From CAVUNY01 sp963768585 (GTDB taxonomy: Bacteria > Chloroflexota > Anaerolineae > Anaerolineales > Anaerolineaceae), in contig CAVYIF010000023.1 of assembly GCA_963768585.1 (NCBI GenBank), forward strand, positions 1 to 64,000: DNA of 64,000 bases, given 5' to 3'. Below the pieces are notes generated by a model. That model was not told the origin of the DNA, ran no database searches, and saw only the letters and a program-made list of their open reading frames with translations. The position numbers and the translations under genes were made by a program. This document shows positions 51,644 to 61,671 of the stretch, in pieces (within the stretch, counting starts at the first letter, position 1; the number at the start of each line of letters is the position of its first letter).

Positions 51644-54133
51644 ATGGGTAAGATGATAAACCTTAAGATCGATGACCGCCCGGTCAGCGTGCCCGAAGGT
51701 ATGTTGATTGTGGATGCCGCCAAGAAAATTGACATCGATATCCCGGTCTTCTGCTACCATCCGAAAATGAAACCGGTGGGAATGTGCCGGATGTGTCTGG
51801 TGGAGATCGGCCGGCCGATGATCGACCGCACGACCCACAAACCGGTCCTGGAAGCAGACGGATCCCCGCGCATTCAATTTTCGCCGAAGCTGGATACTGC
51901 CTGCACCACGCAGGTCAGTGAGGGCATGGTGGTGGTTACCGCGTCTGAAAAGGTACAACTCGCGCGCAGAGAGGTGGTCGAATTTTTACTCACCTCCCAT
52001 CCACTGGACTGCCCGATCTGCGATAAGGGCGGCGAATGCCCACTGCAAAATCTGACCATGGCGCATGGTCCCGGGCAGAGCCGGTTTAACTACGATGAAA
52101 AGATGCATCTGGCCAAGCATGTTCCCCTCGGAGAACTGATTATCCTTGACCGGGAACGGTGCATCCAATGCGGGCGCTGTACGCGCTTTCAGCATGAAGT
52201 GGTCGATGATCCGGTGATTGGTTTTCATGACAGGGGCCGGGCCCTGGAGATCATCACCGATTCCGAGCCGGGTTTTGACTCAATCTGGTCGGGCAACACG
52301 ACCGATATCTGCCCGGTCGGCGCCCTGACCACCGCCGATTTTCGCTTCGGCGCTCGCCCATGGGAACTGGTGACTTCTGCATCACTGTGCAACCAGTGCC
52401 CGGTGGGCTGCAACATCATCTATAATACGCGCCGCGAAGCGATGAGCAGCGGTAAGAATATGATTAAACGCGTCATGCCGCGCCAGAATAAATCGGTAAA
52501 TGAAATCTGGATGTGCGACAAAGGACGCTTTAGCTATCATTACGTTGAATCGGCGGAGCGCTTGCGCCAGCCACTTGTCCGCAAAGACGGCAAGCTGCAG
52601 CCCGCGACGTGGGATGCAGCCCTTTCGCTGGTGGCCGAAAAAGCCAGCGCTGCCGGTTCGGGATTCATGACTCTAACGGGGGGGCGCTTATCGAATGAAG
52701 ATTTATTCAACCTGCGCCAGCTCAACCCGACCGGCGCCAACCTGCTGTACACGTACATGGGCGGGGGTGACCTGATCGATCAGGTGGGCGTCGGGCAGGG
52801 CACCAACTTCAGCGACATGGGCAAGGGTACGGCGATCCTGGTGGTCGCCAGCGACCTGCACGAAGAGGCTCCGATCTGGTGGCTGCGCATCAAACAGGCC
52901 GCGGAACGGGGCGCTTCGCTGATTGTGGTAAATCCGCGAGCTACCCGGATGAACTCATCTGCCAGCCATGTGGTTCGCTACGACTATGGAAATGAAGCGG
53001 ATACGATCGGCGCTTTTCTGCCGGACAACCTGGCCAATGCGCCGGAGGCCGTGCGAGCAGCGGCGGAGGCTTTCAATTCGGCCGAAAATGGCGTGATCCT
53101 GTTTGGCAGCGAGGGCATGGGTTTGGCCGGGTCGACTGCGCTGGCCCAGGCCTGCGCTCGACTGCTCCAGGCGGCAAAACATACCGGAAAGGCCAATAAC
53201 GGCTTAATCGGCGTCTGGCCCAATGGCAATACCCAGGGCGCCTGGGATATGGGCTTTCGACCGGCGGAAGACCTTGCGGCTGCGCTGGGAAAGGCGCTGG
53301 TAGCATATATTGCGGCTGCGGACCCGGCCGGAGACGACCCGGCGCTGGCCCTGCCGGTGGATCGGGCCGCCTTTGTCGTGGTCCAGGACTTATTCCTGAC
53401 TGAAACCGCCAAATTGGCAGATGTCGTGCTGCCGGCGGTGCCGTATACCGAACGCGAGGGAACCTATACCTCTGGCGAGCGGCGCGTCCAGCGTTTTTAT
53501 CCGGCGGTTATTGCCAAACCTGGTGCGCGCGCCGATTTTGCTATCTTTGCCCAGGTGGGGGCGCTGATGAATATGCAACTCGAAGGCCGTGTGCCGTCCT
53601 TGATTTTCAATCAGCTTGCGGCTGCCATACCCGCTTACCACGGGTTGACCTACCAGCGCCTGTCCCAAACCCCGGAACAATGGCCGATTGTAGGGCGAGA
53701 CGACCTGTACTACGGTGGGACAACCTACAGCAACAATCAAGGCATTGGCGTTCAGCTTGACCCCGCCGCTCAACGCGGTGAGGAGATCAATCTGCCTGAA
53801 ATCAGTCAGGTGGGGAAGCTTGAGATACCATCCGGGATGATCGCAGTGATGCCGGTAACCCGGTTGTACGATCGCGGGACGCTGATGGTACCCTCTACCT
53901 TGCTCGAAAAGCGTCTGGCGGTGGCGGCTTTGTGGATGCACCCCGATACGGCGGCGGCATTTGACCTGGTTGGCCAGAATGAGGTAGAAGTGACATTAAG
54001 CGGGCATACTTCAACCGTTCAGGTTGTTCTCGATGGTGATCTGCCGGTTGGGGTGGCACTGGCACCGCGCAGCGTTGGCTTGCCGGTTTCTCAACCGCAG
54101 GCAGTGGCGCTGCCCAAAGTTGTAATGAAGTGA
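51644..54133 (+). CDS. nuoG: NADH-quinone oxidoreductase subunit G
   Basis: Largest peripheral subunit, 829 residues. N-terminal 2Fe-2S domain (CYHP ... CRMC ... CTTQ, about 35-85), then the His-ligated cluster N5 (HPLDCPICDKGGEC, about 118-131), cluster N4 (CIQCGRC with CPVG, about 165-215) and a further CNQCPVGC motif with a distant cysteine in WMCDKG that matches the ligands of the extra cluster N7 found in E. coli and Thermus. The rest is a molybdopterin-oxidoreductase-like fold without cofactor. GAGGAG precedes the ATG. Confidence 0.95.
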   Translation: MGKMINLKIDDRPVSVPEGMLIVDAAKKIDIDIPVFCYHPKMKPVGMCRMCLVEIGRPMIDRTTHKPVLEADGSPRIQFSPKLDTACTTQVSEGMVVVTASEKVQLARREVVEFLLTSHPLDCPICDKGGECPLQNLTMAHGPGQSRFNYDEKMHLAKHVPLGELIILDRERCIQCGRCTRFQHEVVDDPVIGFHDRGRALEIITDSEPGFDSIWSGNTTDICPVGALTTADFRFGARPWELVTSASLCNQCPVGCNIIYNTRREAMSSGKNMIKRVMPRQNKSVNEIWMCDKGRFSYHYVESAERLRQPLVRKDGKLQPATWDAALSLVAEKASAAGSGFMTLTGGRLSNEDLFNLRQLNPTGANLLYTYMGGGDLIDQVGVGQGTNFSDMGKGTAILVVASDLHEEAPIWWLRIKQAAERGASLIVVNPRATRMNSSASHVVRYDYGNEADTIGAFLPDNLANAPEAVRAAAEAFNSAENGVILFGSEGMGLAGSTALAQACARLLQAAKHTGKANNGLIGVWPNGNTQGAWDMGFRPAEDLAAALGKALVAYIAAADPAGDDPALALPVDRAAFVVVQDLFLTETAKLADVVLPAVPYTEREGTYTSGERRVQRFYPAVIAKPGARADFAIFAQVGALMNMQLEGRVPSLIFNQLAAAIPAYHGLTYQRLSQTPEQWPIVGRDDLYYGGTTYSNNQGIGVQLDPAAQRGEEINLPEISQVGKLEIPSGMIAVMPVTRLYDRGTLMVPSTLLEKRLAVAALWMHPDTAAAFDLVGQNEVEVTLSGHTSTVQVVLDGDLPVGVALAPRSVGLPVSQPQAVALPKVVMK

Positions 54134-54140
54134 GGCGCGA

Positions 54141-55148
54141 ATGGACCCTGCGTTAATAATTGAGTGGGTAATCAAATCTATCATTCTGATGTTGGTAATG
54201 ACCGGTGGCTTTGCCTACGTCACCCTGTACGAGCGTAAAGTATTGGCGCGCATGCAGGTTCGCGTAGGGCCCAACCGGGCCGGACCGTGGGGCTTTCTCC
54301 AACCGATGGCGGATGGGATCAAGCTGATTTTCAAAGAAGAATTGATTCCGGCCGATGCCGATAAATTTATCTTTGTCCTGGCCCCGGTGATTACCGTGGT
54401 GCCAGCGTTGGTGGTCACGGCGGTTGTGCCGTGGGGGACATCCATCAACTTGTTTGGCCGGGTAATTTCATTAGACCTGGCAGCCAATATCAATGTAGGT
54501 ATTTTGTGGATTTTATCGGTCACATCGATCTCTGTCTACGGCATCACCCTGGCAGGATGGTCCTCGAACAACAAGTATGCCACCCTGGGCGGCCTGCGGG
54601 CGACGGCCCAAATGATCAGTTATGAATTGGCGTTAGGCCTGGCTTACGTAGGACCGATCTTGCTGGCAGGCTCCATGAACCTGCGTACCATTGTCGATGC
54701 GCAGCATACGATCCCCTTTATTGTTTACCAGCCGATTGGTTTCATAATCTACCTTTTGGCTTCGCTGGCAGAAATTAACCGCGCACCTTTCGATATGCCG
54801 GAAGCCGAACAGGAACTGACTGCCGGCTATCATACGGAATATTCAGGCATGAAATTTGCGCTGTTCTTCATGGCCGAATATATAAAAATGATCGCGATTT
54901 CGATGATCGGAGCGACCCTATTCCTGGGCGGTTTTTCCGGGCCATTTGTCGATCAGTACCCGCTCTTAGGGCCGGTCTATTTGTTCTTGAAAACAGTCTT
55001 GTGGATGTTCGTGATCATCTGGTTCCGAGCCACACTGCCGCGCATCCGCTACGACCGCCTGATGGCCCTGGGATGGAAGGTCGCCTTCCCGATTGCCCTG
55101 CTCAACGTCATGGTCACCGCAGTCGCGATAATACTGGTAGGAGGTTAG
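54141..55148 (+). CDS. nuoH: NADH-quinone oxidoreductase subunit H
   Basis: Membrane subunit that holds the end of the quinone tunnel and links it to the proton channels. The 335-residue protein has eight or nine helices, with YERKVLARMQVRVGPNR and LQPMADGIKLIFKEE in the first cytoplasmic loops and EINRAPFDMPEAEQELTAG in the third, all hallmarks of the family. GAGG precedes its ATG. Confidence 0.95.
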   Translation: MDPALIIEWVIKSIILMLVMTGGFAYVTLYERKVLARMQVRVGPNRAGPWGFLQPMADGIKLIFKEELIPADADKFIFVLAPVITVVPALVVTAVVPWGTSINLFGRVISLDLAANINVGILWILSVTSISVYGITLAGWSSNNKYATLGGLRATAQMISYELALGLAYVGPILLAGSMNLRTIVDAQHTIPFIVYQPIGFIIYLLASLAEINRAPFDMPEAEQELTAGYHTEYSGMKFALFFMAEYIKMIAISMIGATLFLGGFSGPFVDQYPLLGPVYLFLKTVLWMFVIIWFRATLPRIRYDRLMALGWKVAFPIALLNVMVTAVAIILVGG

Positions 55149-55151
55149 ATC

Positions 55152-55643
55152 ATGCTGAACGGATTATGGACGACATTAAGCTCGTTCTTTACCAGGCCCG
55201 TTACTATCCAATACCCGGAGCAAAAACGGAAGGTGCGTGCGCGTTTCAAAGGGCGGCACGTTCTCACTCGATATGAGAACGGTTTGGAAAAATGCATCGG
55301 TTGTTCGCTGTGCGCCGCGGCCTGCCCGGCGGATGCTATTTTCGTCGAGTCTTCACCCAATACCGATGAGCGGCGGTTCTCTCCCGGCGAGCGTTATGCC
55401 AGCACTTACGAGATCAACATGCTGCGCTGCATATTTTGCGGCTACTGTGAAGATGCCTGCCCCACGGAAGCGATTGTGCTTGGGGATAATTACGAGCTTT
55501 CTTTTGTTGAACGAGCAAAATCTATTTATACCAAAGACATGCTGATCGAGCCTGTTGCGGAAGGTGGTAAGCCAACCCCACAGGTAACCCCGGAAGGGGT
55601 GTTTACGCGTTCGGTGCCGGAAATGAAAGACCCTCAAGATTAG
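55152..55643 (+). CDS. nuoI: NADH-quinone oxidoreductase subunit I
   Basis: Ferredoxin-like subunit with clusters N6a and N6b, between subunits G and B. The 163 residues contain CIGCSLCAAACPADAI and CIFCGYCEDACPTEAI, each binding one 4Fe-4S together with the last cysteine of the other motif. AGGAGG lies upstream of the ATG. Confidence 0.95.
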   Translation: MLNGLWTTLSSFFTRPVTIQYPEQKRKVRARFKGRHVLTRYENGLEKCIGCSLCAAACPADAIFVESSPNTDERRFSPGERYASTYEINMLRCIFCGYCEDACPTEAIVLGDNYELSFVERAKSIYTKDMLIEPVAEGGKPTPQVTPEGVFTRSVPEMKDPQD

Positions 55644-55652
55644 GGAGGAAGC

Positions 55653-56198
55653 ATGGCGTTTACCTGGATATTTTATATTGCTCTCGCACTGGTGATCATT
55701 TTCACCGCTGCCGCAGTTGTTTTGGTCCGGCACCCAATTTACGCCGCGCTTTTCCTGGTCGCGAACTTTTCTTTTGTTGCGCTTTTATATTTGATTCTGG
55801 GAGCGCCGTTTATCGCCATGGCCCAGATTACGGTGTATGCCGGCGCGATCATGGTTCTGTTCCTGTTTGTGATCATGCTTTTAGGCGCGGAACGCCTGCC
55901 GCCCACAAAAACCCTGCCCCGCCAGCGTCTAATTGCTGCTGTTCTGGGAGCGCTGGCCTTGATTGAAATTGGCATGTTTGTCGTTTGGCGCTGGGGAAAT
56001 CTTGTGCCGATTGGCGAACATGCTGCCAATTTCGCCAGCCCACACGATTTGGGCCTGCTGCTCTTCACCAAGTATGCCCTCCCGTTTGAGATAACCTCGG
56101 TCATTCTGCTGGTGGCGGTGATCGGCGCGGTCGTATTGACCCATAGTGAAGATTTGGACATCCGCAGACGATTGTTAAAATCCCGCAAGGAGGAATAA
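55653..56198 (+). CDS. nuoJ: NADH-quinone oxidoreductase subunit J
   Basis: Membrane subunit, 181 residues, five helices. The third helix has the conserved pattern QITVYAGAIMVLFLFVIML with the Tyr and the pi-bulge region implicated in coupling. GGGAGGAAGC precedes the ATG. The C-terminal tail is basic and cytoplasmic. Confidence 0.95.
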   Translation: MAFTWIFYIALALVIIFTAAAVVLVRHPIYAALFLVANFSFVALLYLILGAPFIAMAQITVYAGAIMVLFLFVIMLLGAERLPPTKTLPRQRLIAAVLGALALIEIGMFVVWRWGNLVPIGEHAANFASPHDLGLLLFTKYALPFEITSVILLVAVIGAVVLTHSEDLDIRRRLLKSRKEE

Positions 56199-56201
56199 CC
56201 G

Positions 56202-56501
56202 ATGCCAATCCAGTTTTATTTGGGGCTTTCCGTATTAATGTTTGTGATTGGTATTGTGGGTGTGCTGGTGCGGCGGAATGCCATCGTCATTTTCATGTGC
56301 CTGGAATTGATGTTTAATGCTGCCAACCTGGCTTTTGTGACTTTTGCGTCTTATTACGATGCCCTGGATGGCCAAATATTCGTCTTCTTTGTGATTGCAG
56401 TCGCTGCAGCCGAGGTGGCGGTTGGTCTGGCCTTAATGGTCGCGATTTTCCGAGCCAAGCGCAGTATCGATGTCGACCAGATGTCCAGTATGAAAGGATA
56501 G
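56202..56501 (+). CDS. nuoK: NADH-quinone oxidoreductase subunit K
   Basis: Smallest membrane subunit, 99 residues with three helices, related to MnhC/MrpC. Conserved membrane glutamates are seen in CLELMFNAANL and AAEVAVGLAL, part of the proton path. AAGGAGG precedes the start, three bases after nuoJ. Confidence 0.95.
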   Translation: MPIQFYLGLSVLMFVIGIVGVLVRRNAIVIFMCLELMFNAANLAFVTFASYYDALDGQIFVFFVIAVAAAEVAVGLALMVAIFRAKRSIDVDQMSSMKG

Positions 56502-56505
56502 CACC

Positions 56506-58494
56506 ATGACGGATCCCATTTTCCAGCTTGTGCCCTGGGTGGTCTTCATTCCCGTGATTGGCCTGCTGGTCAACATTTTGATCGGAAGCCGGATTGGCGA
56601 AAAAGCTGTGGGTGCAATTGCCAGCCTGGCGGCGGCAGGATCGTTTGCTGTTGCGGTCGCCCTGGCGTTTGGTGTAGGCGCGATGGCGCAGCCTGAAGCG
56701 GTGATCGTGCCATTCCTGGAATGGATCAAGATTGGCACTTTCAGTGTAAATTGGGCTTTTCGGGTAGACACGCTGTCGGTGACGATGATGCTCGTGGTTG
56801 CCGGAGTCGGCACCCTGATCCACATTTACGCTATCGGTTATATGCATAGCGACGTGCGTCACAACGGTGACCCGGGGCGTTTCAGGCGCTTCTTTGTTTT
56901 CCTCAATTTGTTCATCGCCACAATGATGATTCTGGTCTCTGCCGACAACTACATGATGCTGTTTGTGGGTTGGGAGGGCGTGGGACTATGCTCTTATCTC
57001 TTGATCGGGTTCTGGTACGAAAAGGGAGAAAAAGGGATTGGCAACGCTAAAGCAGCCAAAAAGGCGTTTGTGGTCAACCGGATCGGTGATTTCGGCCTGT
57101 TGATCGCGCTGTTCATCATGTTTGGCGCGTTTGGCACCTTTAATTTTGATGAGGTCTTTGCACACGTCAAAGATGCGGCCCCCTGGGTTGTAACCGCAAT
57201 TACCCTATTCATGATCCTGGGTGTAGCCGGTAAATCGGCTCAACTGCCGCTGTTCGTCTGGCTGCCGGATGCTATGGCAGGCCCCACCCCGGTTTCGGCC
57301 CTGATCCATGCGGCGACGATGGTCACGGCGGGTGTCTATTTGATCGCGCGTTCTTCTGGCCTGTATATGCTGGTGCCGGCTGCACAGAACACGGTGATCT
57401 GGGTTGGAGCGCTGACCGCCCTGTTTGCCGCCACGATTGCGGTGGGCCAGTACGATATCAAGAAGGTGCTGGCCTATTCGACGATCAGCCAGCTTGGTTA
57501 TATGGTCGCAGCGGTTGGGATGGGCGCGTATGTGGGGGGTATGTTCCACCTGGTGACGCATGCTTTTTTCAAGGCGCTGCTTTTCCTGGGCGCGGGCTCG
57601 GTGATCCTGGGTATGGAGCATGGCGAAGAGCACGGAAAGCGCGGGCGCGGGCGCGAAAATCACGGTCATGCCGAGGAATTCGATCCGCAAGATATGCGCA
57701 ACATGGGTGGCCTGCGTGAGAAGATGCCGGTGACTTTCTGGGTATACCTGATCGGCTCGCTGGCACTGGCCGGTGTGGCTCCGCTGGCCGGGTTCTTTTC
57801 CAAGGACGAGATCCTGGCTGCAGCCTCGCAGAACAACTTCCCGGTCTACCTCGTGCTGGCATTTGCGGCTTTCCTGACCGCTTTTTATGTTGGCCGCCAG
57901 CTGCTGCTGGTGTTCTTTGGCAAAGGGCGCACTCCCGCCGCTGAACATGCCCAAGAAAGCAGGGCGCTGGTCACGGTGCCCCTGATCATATTGGCCATCC
58001 TCTCCGTTCTGGGCGGCGCGCTCAACCTGCCCGGATCTCACCTGCTTGAAACCTGGCTTGAACATACCTTTGGCCCGGGGCATCCGACGGGATTCGTGGT
58101 GTCGATTGCGGTGATCTCAACGGTTGTGGCCCTGTTGGGCCTGTTGATTGCCTGGAGCATCTACGGGCAGCGGAAGACCCTGGCCAAAACCGGCAGCGTC
58201 GATCCTCTGTCACACCTTTTGGGACCCGTGTTCAAAGGAATGGAAAAAAAGTGGTGGGTGGATGAGTTCTACCATTTAATAATTGTCCGCCCATATGAGG
58301 CACTGGCCCATTTCAGTGCAAGTGTAATCGATCAAGAGCTGATCGATGGGGTTGTGAATGGGTTTGGCGCTTTGGTCGCGCTGCTGGCCAGTTATTGGCG
58401 CCGCCTGCAGAACGGTTATGTCCGTTCCTATGCTTTGATGATTTTCCTGGGGGTGGTTGCCATCCTGACTTACCTGGCGTTCCTCCCCCGATAA
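56506..58494 (+). CDS. nuoL: NADH-quinone oxidoreductase subunit L
   Basis: Distal antiporter-like proton-pumping subunit, 662 residues, about 16 helices plus the long lateral helix at the C-terminus. Family motifs are GWEGVGLCSYLLIGFWY with the channel Glu, and WLPDAMAGPTPVSALIHAATMVTAGVYL with the key Lys/His residues around it. A His/Glu-rich cytoplasmic loop at about 370-400 (EHGEEHGKRGRGRENHGHAEE) is longer than usual and may bind metal. Confidence 0.95.
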   Translation: MTDPIFQLVPWVVFIPVIGLLVNILIGSRIGEKAVGAIASLAAAGSFAVAVALAFGVGAMAQPEAVIVPFLEWIKIGTFSVNWAFRVDTLSVTMMLVVAGVGTLIHIYAIGYMHSDVRHNGDPGRFRRFFVFLNLFIATMMILVSADNYMMLFVGWEGVGLCSYLLIGFWYEKGEKGIGNAKAAKKAFVVNRIGDFGLLIALFIMFGAFGTFNFDEVFAHVKDAAPWVVTAITLFMILGVAGKSAQLPLFVWLPDAMAGPTPVSALIHAATMVTAGVYLIARSSGLYMLVPAAQNTVIWVGALTALFAATIAVGQYDIKKVLAYSTISQLGYMVAAVGMGAYVGGMFHLVTHAFFKALLFLGAGSVILGMEHGEEHGKRGRGRENHGHAEEFDPQDMRNMGGLREKMPVTFWVYLIGSLALAGVAPLAGFFSKDEILAAASQNNFPVYLVLAFAAFLTAFYVGRQLLLVFFGKGRTPAAEHAQESRALVTVPLIILAILSVLGGALNLPGSHLLETWLEHTFGPGHPTGFVVSIAVISTVVALLGLLIAWSIYGQRKTLAKTGSVDPLSHLLGPVFKGMEKKWWVDEFYHLIIVRPYEALAHFSASVIDQELIDGVVNGFGALVALLASYWRRLQNGYVRSYALMIFLGVVAILTYLAFLPR

Positions 58495-58520
58495 GGGCGT
58501 ATATCTGAACCTGAGGATTG

Positions 58521-60029
58521 ATGATGAATTTTCTTCTCCATCCGCTTATCCTGGTGACACTCTTCCCTCTGCTCGGCTTTGTGGTGATTGCCTTGCTCAA
58601 GTCCGATCAGAAGGCCGCTATCCGTTGGACTGCGCTGCTGACATCTCTGGCTACATTTGGCCTGTCGCTGTGGCTGCTGTCACTGTTTAAACCCCAGGAC
58701 GGAATGCAGATGGTCATCCAGCAAGAATGGCTGTCTTTTGGCAACATAAAAATTCAATTTGAGATGGGCATCGACGGCCTGAGCCTTTTGATGGTTTTAT
58801 TGACCACCTTCTTGACCCCGATCACGATTCTTTCCACCTGGACTGCAATCAAAGAGCGGGTGAAAGGTTTCATGCTTTTCTTTCTTTTACTCGAAGTGGG
58901 CATGAACGGGGTCTTTCTATCGCTGGACCTGGTGCTGTTCTACGTTTTCTGGGAATTTACCCTGGTGCCGATGTATTTCCTGATCGGGATTTGGGGCGGC
59001 AAGCGGCGGATCTACGCGGCAGTCAAATTCTTCCTGTTCACCATGGCCGGCTCGATACTGATGCTGGTGGCCATTCTCTACCTGGGAATGAACGCCAATA
59101 CCTTTTCCTGGATTGACCTGGTGAAAATGCGCGCCGAGTTTGTGGGCGCGGGGATGTGGCTGTTCATTGCATTCTCCGCGGCGTTTGCGGTCAAAGTACC
59201 CATGTTTCCGGTGCATACCTGGCTGCCGGATGCCCATGTGGAAGCCCCAGCCGCGGGTTCCGTCATCCTTGCGGGGGTATTGTTGAAAATGGGCGCTTAT
59301 GGTTTTCTGCGTTTCAGCCTGCCGCTCTTTCCCCAGGCAGCGCTCCAGGCTGCCCCGGTGATGGCCATCCTGGCGATTATTGGCATCCTGTACGGGGCAG
59401 CGGTTTCTTATAAACAGACGGATCTCAAGAAACTGGTTGCGTATTCTTCGATCAGCCACATGGGCTTTGTCATTTTGGGCATCTTTGCTTTCACCAATGA
59501 AGGTCTGGCAGGGGCGATTGTCCAGATGGTCAACCACGGCATTTCGACTGGAGCCCTGTTCTTGATTGTGGGGTTTATTTATGAGCGCCGCCACACGCAC
59601 GCCCTGGACGCGTTTGGCGGTTTGTGGAAGGTGATGCCTGTGCTGGGTTCGCTGGCCCTGATCGTGACCCTGTCCTCAATGGGTTTGCCCGGGTTGAACG
59701 GTTTCGTGGGTGAATTCACCATCCTGGTGGGTTCGTTTAATTCCCCGACCTATGCCTCCCCCTGGTACGCCGGAGCAGCGACAGCCGGTGTGATCCTGGC
59801 GGCAATCTACCTGTTGTTTATGTTTGAGAAGGTGTTTTTAGGCCCGGTGACCCAGGCCGAGAACCGGACCTTGCTCGACATCAATTTGCGCGAGATCGCA
59901 ATCCTGGTCCCGCTGCTGGTGGTGATCTTCTGGATTGGTCTGTATCCGAAGTTTTTCTTCGACCTGCTCAACCCGACGGTCGACCAGCTGGCAGCGATCT
60001 TTAAGACCGCAGCGGTAATGGTGCCTTAA
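58521..60029 (+). CDS. nuoM: NADH-quinone oxidoreductase subunit M
   Basis: Central antiporter-like proton-pumping subunit, 502 residues, 14 helices. Signatures are FYVFWEFTLVPMYFLIGIWG with the channel Glu and WLPDAHVEAPAAGSVILAG, and the lysine of SYKQTDLKKLVAYSS. Two adjacent ATG codons (58521 and 58524) follow GAGG; either could be used. Confidence 0.95.
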   Translation: MMNFLLHPLILVTLFPLLGFVVIALLKSDQKAAIRWTALLTSLATFGLSLWLLSLFKPQDGMQMVIQQEWLSFGNIKIQFEMGIDGLSLLMVLLTTFLTPITILSTWTAIKERVKGFMLFFLLLEVGMNGVFLSLDLVLFYVFWEFTLVPMYFLIGIWGGKRRIYAAVKFFLFTMAGSILMLVAILYLGMNANTFSWIDLVKMRAEFVGAGMWLFIAFSAAFAVKVPMFPVHTWLPDAHVEAPAAGSVILAGVLLKMGAYGFLRFSLPLFPQAALQAAPVMAILAIIGILYGAAVSYKQTDLKKLVAYSSISHMGFVILGIFAFTNEGLAGAIVQMVNHGISTGALFLIVGFIYERRHTHALDAFGGLWKVMPVLGSLALIVTLSSMGLPGLNGFVGEFTILVGSFNSPTYASPWYAGAATAGVILAAIYLLFMFEKVFLGPVTQAENRTLLDINLREIAILVPLLVVIFWIGLYPKFFFDLLNPTVDQLAAIFKTAAVMVP

Positions 60030-60047
60030 GATAGCGGAGGAGTGGAA

Positions 60048-61493
60048 ATGAGTGGAGCCGATTTATATACGATCCTCCCCATACTGGTGGTCATTGTTTG
60101 GGCGGTCTTGTTGATGCTGGCAGATTTGTGGATTCCCGATGAACGCAAAGGGCTGACTGCAATTCTGGCGGCTGCCGGGCTGGCTGTGGCATTAGGATTA
60201 ACCCTGGCCCAGAGTGGAAAGACTGCCACCGCGATGAACGGCATGGTGGTCGTGGATGGTTTCTCCGTATTGATGAATATTATATTCCTGGTCAGCGGTA
60301 TGGCCGGGATCGCCCTGGCGTATGATTATCTCAAGCGGATGAAGATCGAACGCGGTGAATATTACGTCCTGCTGATGTTTTCGACCAGTGGGATGATGCT
60401 CATGGCCGGTGCTTATGACCTGATCATCGTCTTTCTGGCGCTGGAACTGCTTTCGATCCCACTGTATATTTTGGTTGGTTTTGCCCGGCCGCGGGTGGAG
60501 TCGGAGGAATCATCGCTCAAGTATTTTCTTCTGGGTGCTTTTGCTTCGGCTTTTGTGCTGTATGGGATCGCCCTGGTTTATGGGGCAACCGCCCGCACGG
60601 ATCTGCTGGGAATCAGCCAGCTCGTTACCGAAGGAACGGCCAATGCCGGATTGTTTATCGCCGGCGCGGCGCTGGTGCTGGTTGGCTTTGGCTTCAAAGT
60701 CGCGGCAGCACCGTTTCATCGTTGGGTGCCGGATGTCTACCAGGGGGCGCCTTCTCCGGTGACCGGTTTTATGTCCGTGGCGGTCAAAGCGGCCGGTTTT
60801 GCGGCCCTGCTGCGGGTATTTATTACCGCCTTTTCCAGCCTGGCAGTGGATATGACTAGCGTGATGTATGCCCTGGCGGCGCTGACCATGATCGCCGGAA
60901 ACGTTATGGCGATTGCCCAGTCGAATATCAAACGCCTGCTGGCCTATTCCAGCATTGCCAATGCCGGCTACCTGTTGATGGCTTTTGTGCCGTATGGGAA
61001 CGGCCAGGTGCTCAGCGATGCGGTTTCCTCTGCATTATTCTTCCTGGTGGGCTACGGGCTGACCTCCATCGGCGCCTGGGCCGTGGTGATTGCCCTGGAG
61101 CAGGCCGAGGGAAAAGGGCTTGAGCTGAGTGATTTTGCCGGGTTGGGGCGTAAGTATCCCTGGCTGGCGCTGGCGATGATGATCTTCATGCTATCCTTTA
61201 CCGGCGTCCCGCTGACCCTGGGTTTCTGGGGAAAATTTTTCCTGTTCCGCACCGCCATTTTGGGGGGCTATACCAGCCTGGCGATCATCGGCCTGGTCAC
61301 TTCGGTGATCTCGGCCTATTACTACTTGAAAGTGGTGGTGATTATGTACATGCATTCCGGCGAACCGGCGGCGGTCGAGGATGTGTGGGTGCGCTTCACG
61401 GCCATCGTCACTGCCGTGGCAGTGCTGATCTTTGGGATCATCCCGGGGCCGCTGTTGACCATGGCAGCCCAGGCGCTCTTGCGGCTGCAGTAA
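60048..61493 (+). CDS. nuoN: NADH-quinone oxidoreductase subunit N
   Basis: Third antiporter-like pumping subunit and last gene of the operon, 481 residues. Motifs: FLALELLSIPLYILVGF, PFHRWVPDVYQGAPSPVTGFM and AIAQSNIKRLLAYSSIANAGY. The ATG at 60048 is used because CGGAGGAG lies upstream; the GTG at 60042 is less likely. A strong terminator follows the gene. Confidence 0.95.
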   Translation: MSGADLYTILPILVVIVWAVLLMLADLWIPDERKGLTAILAAAGLAVALGLTLAQSGKTATAMNGMVVVDGFSVLMNIIFLVSGMAGIALAYDYLKRMKIERGEYYVLLMFSTSGMMLMAGAYDLIIVFLALELLSIPLYILVGFARPRVESEESSLKYFLLGAFASAFVLYGIALVYGATARTDLLGISQLVTEGTANAGLFIAGAALVLVGFGFKVAAAPFHRWVPDVYQGAPSPVTGFMSVAVKAAGFAALLRVFITAFSSLAVDMTSVMYALAALTMIAGNVMAIAQSNIKRLLAYSSIANAGYLLMAFVPYGNGQVLSDAVSSALFFLVGYGLTSIGAWAVVIALEQAEGKGLELSDFAGLGRKYPWLALAMMIFMLSFTGVPLTLGFWGKFFLFRTAILGGYTSLAIIGLVTSVISAYYYLKVVVIMYMHSGEPAAVEDVWVRFTAIVTAVAVLIFGIIPGPLLTMAAQALLRLQ

Positions 61494-61514
61494 ATACGAC
61501 GCAAACATTTATAC

Positions 61515-61561
61515 AATCAAGCTGGGATTTTTCGGATTAATCGAAAAATCCCAGCTTGATT
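61515..61561. terminator. bidirectional terminator at the end of the nuo operon
   Basis: Perfect 20-bp stem (61515-61534 with 61542-61561) and a seven-base loop. It separates the convergent nuo operon and the minus-strand oxidoreductase gene. Confidence 0.9.
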
Positions 61562-61671
61562 ATTTACACTTATTACAAGTCCCTTGGGGTCAAGTGGGAC
61601 GCGATTGATACAAACGTAATCTTGCGATTTCTCATGCCTGCCGATTCCAGGCAAGGAATTTATTGATCTGT